From NCBI RefSeq assembly GCF_016613415.1, contig NZ_JACWCT010000071.1:1-51822 (forward strand): DNA of 51,822 nt, in the 5' to 3' direction. Source of the stretch: Methylobacterium ajmalii (GTDB lineage Bacteria; Pseudomonadota; Alphaproteobacteria; Rhizobiales; Beijerinckiaceae). Under the pieces are notes generated by a model that was given only the letters and a program-made list of their open reading frames with translations, was not told where the DNA came from and did not search any database. Each line of letters begins with the position of its first letter. Positions within the stretch are counted from its first letter, which is position 1. The position numbers and the translations under genes were made by a program. Of this stretch, positions 47,923 to 51,822 are shown piece by piece.

Positions 47923-48124
47923 CTTGTCATGCCTTCCTGCGGTCCGGGAGGGCGACGCCAGCGCAAGACGGCGAGGGGCTCATGCGATGAGCCACCGGCG
48001 ATCCTGCCCTGGCGGTCGCGGCCCGCATCTCGACGTGCGGGTCCCGGAATAAGGGCGGCCGGACCCATTCCGGCCCACCCGGGACGAGGAAACCTCCTCC
48101 AATGGAGAAGTTCGGCTTCCTCGC
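47923..48124 (-). promoter_or_regulatory. pnp leader with several hairpins
   Basis: The rpsO-pnp gap contains, reading on the plus strand, GGCTCAT/ATGAGCC (47977-47983 with 47987-47993), CCCGCA/TGCGGG (48022-48027 with 48036-48041) and GGCCGGA/TCCGGCC (48057-48063 with 48069-48075). A larger stem built on CGAGGAA and TTCCTCG (about 48085-48125) follows. In enterobacteria a pnp leader hairpin is cut by RNase III and mediates PNPase autocontrol; a similar role here is inferred. Confidence 0.5.
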
Positions 48125-48158
48125 AAAAACGCGGCCCGGACCGGTGCCCGAACCGCGT
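48125..48158 (-). terminator. rpsO terminator
   Basis: On the minus strand, ACGCGG (from 48153-48158) pairs with CCGCGT (48129-48134), and a run of five T follows (48125-48129). It lies 11 bases after the rpsO stop and probably ends most rpsO transcripts, leaving part to read into pnp. Confidence 0.75.
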
Positions 48159-48168
48159 GAGATCCACC

Positions 48169-48438
48169 TTAGCGGCGGATGCCGAGGCGCTCGATGAGGG
48201 CGCGGTAGCGAGCCTCGTCCTTGCGCTTCAGGTAGTCGAGGAGCGACCGGCGCTGCGAGACCAGCTTGAGCAGGCCGCGGCGCGAGTGGTTGTCCTTGGT
48301 GTGGGTCTTGAAGTGCCCGGTGAGGTTCTGGATCCGCTCGGTGAGGATCGCGACCTGCACTTCCGGCGAGCCGGTGTCGGTCCCGCCGCGGGCGTGTTCC
48401 TTGATGAGCGCGGTCTTGCGCTCCGCCGTGATCGACAT
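48169..48438 (-). CDS. rpsO: 30S ribosomal protein S15
   Basis: The 89-residue S15 binds 16S rRNA in the platform. [20 protein letters not shown], the [20 protein letters not shown] motif, the [20 protein letters not shown] segment and the length are standard. It heads the rpsO-pnp unit. Confidence 0.97.
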   Translation of the reverse strand: MSITAERKTALIKEHARGGTDTGSPEVQVAILTERIQNLTGHFKTHTKDNHSRRGLLKLVSQRRSLLDYLKRKDEARYRALIERLGIRR

Positions 48439-48757
48439 CGCGTGTCCTTTCGGTGTTACGGGTTCACGAGGTGCGCGGGCTCCGCGAGGAGGCCGCCTTT
48501 CGCACGGGGCTCGGCCGGGCCGGGATGTCGTCCAGCGCGGTCTGCCAAGGCGAAAAACCTCGCCGTGTGCGGGCGAGGGTGGCGCAGCCTATACACGATC
48601 CGCCGGTCCTTGCCACTCCCCCGGGTTCCGTGGGCGGTCCACTCCCCACGCGCGGTTTCGTCACGCCCTCATCCGGGGGTGTGGGAACGGCCGAGCTCGA
48701 ACCCGAATACCCCCGAGCAGTTTGCCCGCCGTTCCCTACGCCCCGAGAGGATGCGCC
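48439..48757. other. Divergent intergenic region of rpsO and the DUF892 gene
   Basis: These 319 bases must hold the rpsO promoter (minus) and the DUF892 promoter (plus). On the minus strand TATAGG near 48590 could be a -10 but lacks a good -35. On the plus strand GGAAC (48684-48688) recalls an EcfG -35, but no CGTT follows at 16-17 bases. GGCGA/TCGCC around an A-rich loop near 48547-48562 makes a small hairpin. No gene is seen. Confidence 0.4.
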
Positions 48758-49300
48758 ATGACCACGACCGCCGCCCACACCGCTGCCGAGACCGACGAGA
48801 CCGTGCAGGCGATCTACGTCACGGCCCTGCGCAACACCCACGCCCTGGAGAAGCAGGCGGCGCAGATGATCCAGCGCCAGATCGAGCGCTACGAGAGCTA
48901 CCCTGAGCTGACCCAGGCGCTGCGGCTGCACAAGAGCGAGACCGACCAGCAGGTCACCCGCCTCGCCGACCTGCTTCACGGCCACGGCGAGGACCGCTCG
49001 CTCCTGAAGGACGTGGTGACCCAGACGGTCGGCAACGTCGCGGCGCTCGTCCACAGCGTGACCGGCGACGAGGTGCTGAAGAACCTCTACACCGACTACT
49101 CGGTCGAGACCTACGAGATCGCCGCCTACACCTCGCTGATCGCGCTCGCCGAGGAAGCGGGGCACGGCCGGGACATCGAGATCCTGCGCCTGTCGCTCAA
49201 GGAGGAAGAGCGGATGGCCGAGGCGGTGTTTGCCCATATCGTGCCGGTGACGAAGGCGTTCGTCGCCCGGGAGACCAAGGGCGAGAAGGCGGATCGGTAG
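48758..49300 (+). CDS. Ferritin-like DUF892 (YciE-family) protein
   Basis: The 180-residue protein is a four-helix ferritin-like protein of the YciE/DUF892 family, linked to general stress in proteobacteria. Helices carry acidic and histidine residues spaced for a di-iron site (ALEKQAAQMIQRQIERYE, LHKSETDQQVTRL, SVETYEIAAYTSLIALAEEA, LKEEERMAEAVFAHI). The ATG at 48758 begins MTTTAAHTAAET; GAGAGG is upstream. Metal binding is inferred from the family. Confidence 0.85.
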   Translation: MTTTAAHTAAETDETVQAIYVTALRNTHALEKQAAQMIQRQIERYESYPELTQALRLHKSETDQQVTRLADLLHGHGEDRSLLKDVVTQTVGNVAALVHSVTGDEVLKNLYTDYSVETYEIAAYTSLIALAEEAGHGRDIEILRLSLKEEERMAEAVFAHIVPVTKAFVARETKGEKADR

Positions 49301-49310
49301 GGCGGATCGC

Positions 49311-49413
49311 GCTAGAGCGCTTCACGATCGCGTTGCAATCGCGAAGCCCTCTGAGTCATTGTTTTGTCGCGGATTTTCGGCGCCGAACCGGTAATCACTT
49401 CGGCGAAATCTGC
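49311..49413. repeat. Dispersed palindromic repeat typical of Rhizobiales intergenic regions
   Basis: The sequence begins CTAGAGCGCTTCACGATCGCG, includes the hairpin CGCGATTGCAA-like stem near 49325-49345 and ends with GATTTTCGGCGCCGAA (49372-49387) paired with TTCGGCGAAATC (49399-49410) around CCGGTAATCAC. I recall similar GAAGTGG-ACCGGTTCGGC repeats in many Methylobacterium and Rhizobiales intergenic regions. Only one copy is in this window, so the family assignment rests on memory. Confidence 0.55.
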
Positions 49414-49416
49414 TTG

Positions 49417-49447
49417 GGCCGCCAGCGGCGCGTTGCATCTGGCGGCC
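49417..49447. terminator. 9-bp perfect hairpin between convergent genes
   Basis: GGCCGCCAG (49417-49425) pairs with CTGGCGGCC (49439-49447) with a 13-base loop. It lies between the convergent DUF892 and exonuclease III genes and may terminate either. No T-run is present. Confidence 0.4.
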
Positions 49448-49493
49448 TCGCCTCCTGACGATAGCAGTTCGAAGGCGGGCTCCCGTCGAGCCT

Positions 49494-50303
49494 CTACAGC
49501 TCCAGTTCCACCGTCACCGGCACATGGTCCGACGGCTTCTCCCAGGCCCGGGTGTGCCGCGCCACCGTCACCGACTTCACCGTCTCGGCGAGGTCCGGCG
49601 TGACCCAGATGTGGTCGAGGCGACGGCCCTTGTCGGCGGCGGCCCAGTCGGGGGAGCGGTAGCTCCACCAGGTGTAGATCTTCTCCGGCGGCGGGCGCAG
49701 GTGGCGCATCGTGTCGACCCAGCCGGCTTCGCCCCGCAGGGATTCCAGGCGCTCGGTCTCGATCGGGGTGTGGCTCACCACGTCGAGGAGCTGCTTGTGG
49801 GACCAGACGTCGTGCTCGAGCGGCGCCACGTTGAGGTCGCCGACGAGGATCGCCGGGCCGGCGGGGCGCCGGCCGCCCCAGGCGCGCAGCTCGTCCATGA
49901 AGGCGAGCTTGTGGGCGAACTTGTCGTTGAGCTTCACGTCCGGCACGTCGCCGCCGGCCGGGACGTAGAAATCGTGGATCGCGATGCCGGCGGCCGCACC
50001 CGCCTCGGGCCCGAGCACCGCCGAGATGTGGCGGGCGTCCTGGCGCTCGCAGAAGCTCATCACCTCGCGGGTGACGAGCGGCAGGCGCGAGAGGATCGCG
50101 ACGCCGTTATAGCCCTTCTGCCCGGCGAAGACGACGTGCGGATAGCCGAAGCCCTGCAGCTCCTTGAGCGGGAAGCGGTCGTCCGGGCACTTGGTCTCCT
50201 GCAGGCAGAGCACATCGGGCTTCGCCTCGTCGAGGAAGCGGCGCACGAGGTCGATGCGCAGGCGGACGGAGTTGATGTTCCAGGTGCTGACGGTGAGGCG
50301 CAA
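49494..50303 (-). CDS. xthA: Exonuclease III
   Basis: This Mg2+-dependent apurinic/apyrimidinic endonuclease and 3'-exonuclease (269 residues) acts in base excision repair. STWNINSVRLR, the catalytic E36 in LQETKCP, YVPAGG, D156/N158 in VGDLNVAPLEHD, RLDHIWVT and the terminal SDHVPV (D259, H260) are all in place. Length is normal. It follows lolA at 112 bases on the same strand. Confidence 0.94.
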   Translation of the reverse strand: MRLTVSTWNINSVRLRIDLVRRFLDEAKPDVLCLQETKCPDDRFPLKELQGFGYPHVVFAGQKGYNGVAILSRLPLVTREVMSFCERQDARHISAVLGPEAGAAAGIAIHDFYVPAGGDVPDVKLNDKFAHKLAFMDELRAWGGRRPAGPAILVGDLNVAPLEHDVWSHKQLLDVVSHTPIETERLESLRGEAGWVDTMRHLRPPPEKIYTWWSYRSPDWAAADKGRRLDHIWVTPDLAETVKSVTVARHTRAWEKPSDHVPVTVELEL

Positions 50304-50359
50304 CGGTCGGGTACTCGAAGAGGCAAGCCCGAATGGGCGTCGGCGCTCACGCGCCGGAC

Positions 50360-50389
50360 GCTACGCCATCGACATGTCGATGGCGTAGC
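50360..50389. repeat. 30-bp perfect palindrome after lolA
   Basis: GCTACGCCATCGACA (50360-50374) is followed directly by its exact complement (50375-50389). It lies between the lolA stop and the xthA start. It may be the lolA terminator, though it has no T-run, or a dimer-binding site. Confidence 0.7.
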
Positions 50390-50415
50390 ACACGAGGGAA
50401 GCGCATGGGGATGGA

Positions 50416-51372
50416 TCAGTTCGGGCGGGCCTGCTGCATCTTGGCTTCCAGCTCCTTGTCGACCGCACGGCCGTAATTGATGACGAACAGCATGCCGTCG
50501 ACGGCGCGGCCGCGCTGGAGGTTGGAGAGCAGCACGGTGGTCTGGTAGCCCTGCGGGTCGGTGATCCGCCACTGGCTCAGGGTCTTCATCGCGTCGTCGA
50601 AGTAGAGCGCGATGCGGGAGGTGCCCCCCAGCGTCGAGCGGTCGTCGAGCACGATGCGGATGCCGCCGGGCTCGGCCGCCACGTCGGTGACGGTGAGGTC
50701 GCGGGCGAGGTCGATCTTGTCGCGCAAGAGGAATTTCAGCGGCGTCTGCGAGATGAAGTAGAGGTCCTGGGTCGCGAGCTTGCGGTCCCGCACCGCCACC
50801 GATGTGCCGTCGGCGATCACCTCCAGCGTCGAGGGCTGGTCGTAGTCGAAGCGCAGGCGGCCGGGCTTGGCCAGGGTGAGCTTGCCGCCGATCTTGCGCC
50901 CGTCGGCGCCGATCTGGACGAAGTTGCCGGTGAGCGTCGTGACGCCGTTGAAATAGGCGTTGGCGCGCTCGATCACCGCGGCCGGGTTGCCGGGATCGAC
51001 GGCGGTGGCCGGAGTCACGGCGGCGACCTGCGCCGGCGCGGCGGCCGGCACCGCGGCGGTCTCGACCGGCTCGGGCGCGGCGCCCTTGCCGCCGCCGAGC
51101 GAGGCCGGCCGGCGCGGCGGCAGCGGCGCCCTGGCGGAGGAGCCGGACGCCTGACCGCTTCCTTGACCGCTTCCTTGGCCGGCCGTCGGGGCCTGGCCCG
51201 GCGCGGCGTCCGGCTGCGGCGCCTCGGCGGCCGGGTCCTTGCGGCCGAACAGGCCGTCGAGGAACGACGACACCTGCGCCTCGGCGGGGGCCACGCTCAG
51301 CAGGGCGGCGACCGAGAGGGCGGCGCCGAGGGACGCCGCGCGGAGCGGGCCGGAGCGGGGACGGCCGGTCAT
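50416..51372 (-). CDS. lolA: Outer-membrane lipoprotein carrier protein LolA
   Basis: LolA ferries lipoproteins through the periplasm. The 318-residue protein has a signal peptide (1-31, ending APAEAQ), an unusually long low-complexity linker (about 45-130, with Gly-Ser-Gln repeats and Pro/Ala runs), then the LolA fold from about 135 (RANAYFNGVTTLTGNFVQIG, GRLRFDYDQPSTLEVIADG, SQWRITDPQGYQTTVLLSNL). GGAGA precedes the ATG at 51372. The position beside ftsK is conserved in many bacteria. Confidence 0.9.
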   Translation of the reverse strand: MTGRPRSGPLRAASLGAALSVAALLSVAPAEAQVSSFLDGLFGRKDPAAEAPQPDAAPGQAPTAGQGSGQGSGQASGSSARAPLPPRRPASLGGGKGAAPEPVETAAVPAAAPAQVAAVTPATAVDPGNPAAVIERANAYFNGVTTLTGNFVQIGADGRKIGGKLTLAKPGRLRFDYDQPSTLEVIADGTSVAVRDRKLATQDLYFISQTPLKFLLRDKIDLARDLTVTDVAAEPGGIRIVLDDRSTLGGTSRIALYFDDAMKTLSQWRITDPQGYQTTVLLSNLQRGRAVDGMLFVINYGRAVDKELEAKMQQARPN

Positions 51373-51526
51373 CGGCAGGGTTCTCCGTGTGGGCGGACGG
51401 GGAGGGACCGGGGCAGGCCGGCACGGGGATGCCGGTGCCCCGCCCACCCGGGAAGCGGGTGTGCCACGAGGGGGCGGTCTCGCCATAGAGCCGCCCCCTG
51501 TGGCGAATATGCGACGGCGGGGCCGC

Positions 51527-51822
51527 TCACGCCTCATCCGATCCGGGCTGCGGGGCGGGCTCGATCAGGATCTCCCGCTTGCCGGCATGGTTGGCGGGGC
51601 CGACGATGCCCTCGCGCTCCATCCGCTCCATCAGCGAGGCGGCCCGGTTGTAGCCGATCTGCAGGCGGCGCTGGATGTAGCTCGTGGACGCCTTCTTGTC
51701 CCGCAGCACCACCGCCACCGCCTGGTCGTAGAGGTCGGCGGTCGGATCGCCGAAGCTGCCCTGGTCCATGACCGGGGCGTCCTGCGCGGCGGCAGCCGCC
51801 GCCTCCTCGGCCTCCTCGTCGG
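51527..51822 (-). CDS. ftsK: DNA translocase FtsK, C-terminal end (partial)
   Basis: Only the end of the gene is present. The visible part holds an acidic Ala-rich stretch and the gamma winged-helix domain ([40 protein letters not shown], then [13 protein letters not shown]), which recognises KOPS sequences and activates XerD during chromosome dimer resolution. The ATP-binding motor domain lies beyond the right edge. The ATG at 51769 is internal. Confidence 0.93.
   Translation of the reverse strand, partial: DEEAEEAAAAAAQDAPVMDQGSFGDPTADLYDQAVAVVLRDKKASTSYIQRRLQIGYNRAASLMERMEREGIVGPANHAGKREILIEPAPQPGSDEA

Noticed and set aside
48684..48710. EcfG promoter before the DUF892 stress gene
   Set aside because: GGAAC is present, but no CGTT follows at 16 or 17 bases, so the -10 half is missing.

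Overview
The window is about 52 kb of very GC-rich bacterial chromosome. The gene order flgE-flgK-flgL-flaF-flbT, the flagellar regulators FlaF and FlbT, a DUF1217 protein beside flgF, a class I PHA synthase, HisKA_2-type signalling and GGAAC-N16-CGTT stress-promoter signals all point to an alphaproteobacterium of the order Hyphomicrobiales (Rhizobiales), most probably Methylobacterium or a close relative. The genus is inferred from gene content and style. I found no rRNA, tRNA, CRISPR array, prophage or transposase.

Layout. (1) 1-8219, minus strand: flagellar block DUF1217-flgF-fliI, then flgE-flgK-flgL-flaF-flbT, which runs off the left edge. (2) 8357-12420: a membrane protein with PKGAA repeats, a PilZ protein, a small cysteine-repeat protein, an RlpA-like protein, an orphan NarL-type response regulator and an FAH-family hydrolase. 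A possible EcfG-driven small RNA lies in the gap at 10713-10850. (3) 12823-16521: FadL-type porin and PHA synthase, convergent on a strong bidirectional terminator, then a small lipoprotein. (4) 16676-22812: AlaC-like aminotransferase, three small exported proteins, a divergent HxlR regulator / zinc-type oxidoreductase pair, a GAF-HisKA_2 kinase, and a small AT-rich island with one short membrane protein.

(5) 23138-30424 looks accessory. It holds a Tat-exported sugar-type binding protein with two permeases but no ATPase; an acyl-CoA synthetase bracketed by two inverted copies of a ~155-bp palindromic repeat; and an amino-acid-type binding protein overlapping a glutathione S-transferase. (6) 30522-38616: DUF2254 membrane protein, an OmpR/HK two-component pair, and a divergent CzcB/CzcA-like metal efflux pair without an outer-membrane factor. 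(7) 38661-42157: grpE and glnD. (8) 42410-45643: a sulfonate/nitrate-type ABC operon followed by an OsmC protein. (9) 45754-51822, housekeeping: rpsO-pnp with a hairpin-rich leader, a DUF892 ferritin-like stress protein, exonuclease III, lolA and the 3' end of ftsK.

No complete new defence or mobile system is visible. The most promising undescribed items are the structured RNA candidate downstream of an EcfG-like promoter, the inverted palindromic elements around the acyl-CoA synthetase, and the pnp leader hairpins. Start sites were moved inward where a good Shine-Dalgarno sequence and a signal peptide or family length supported it.
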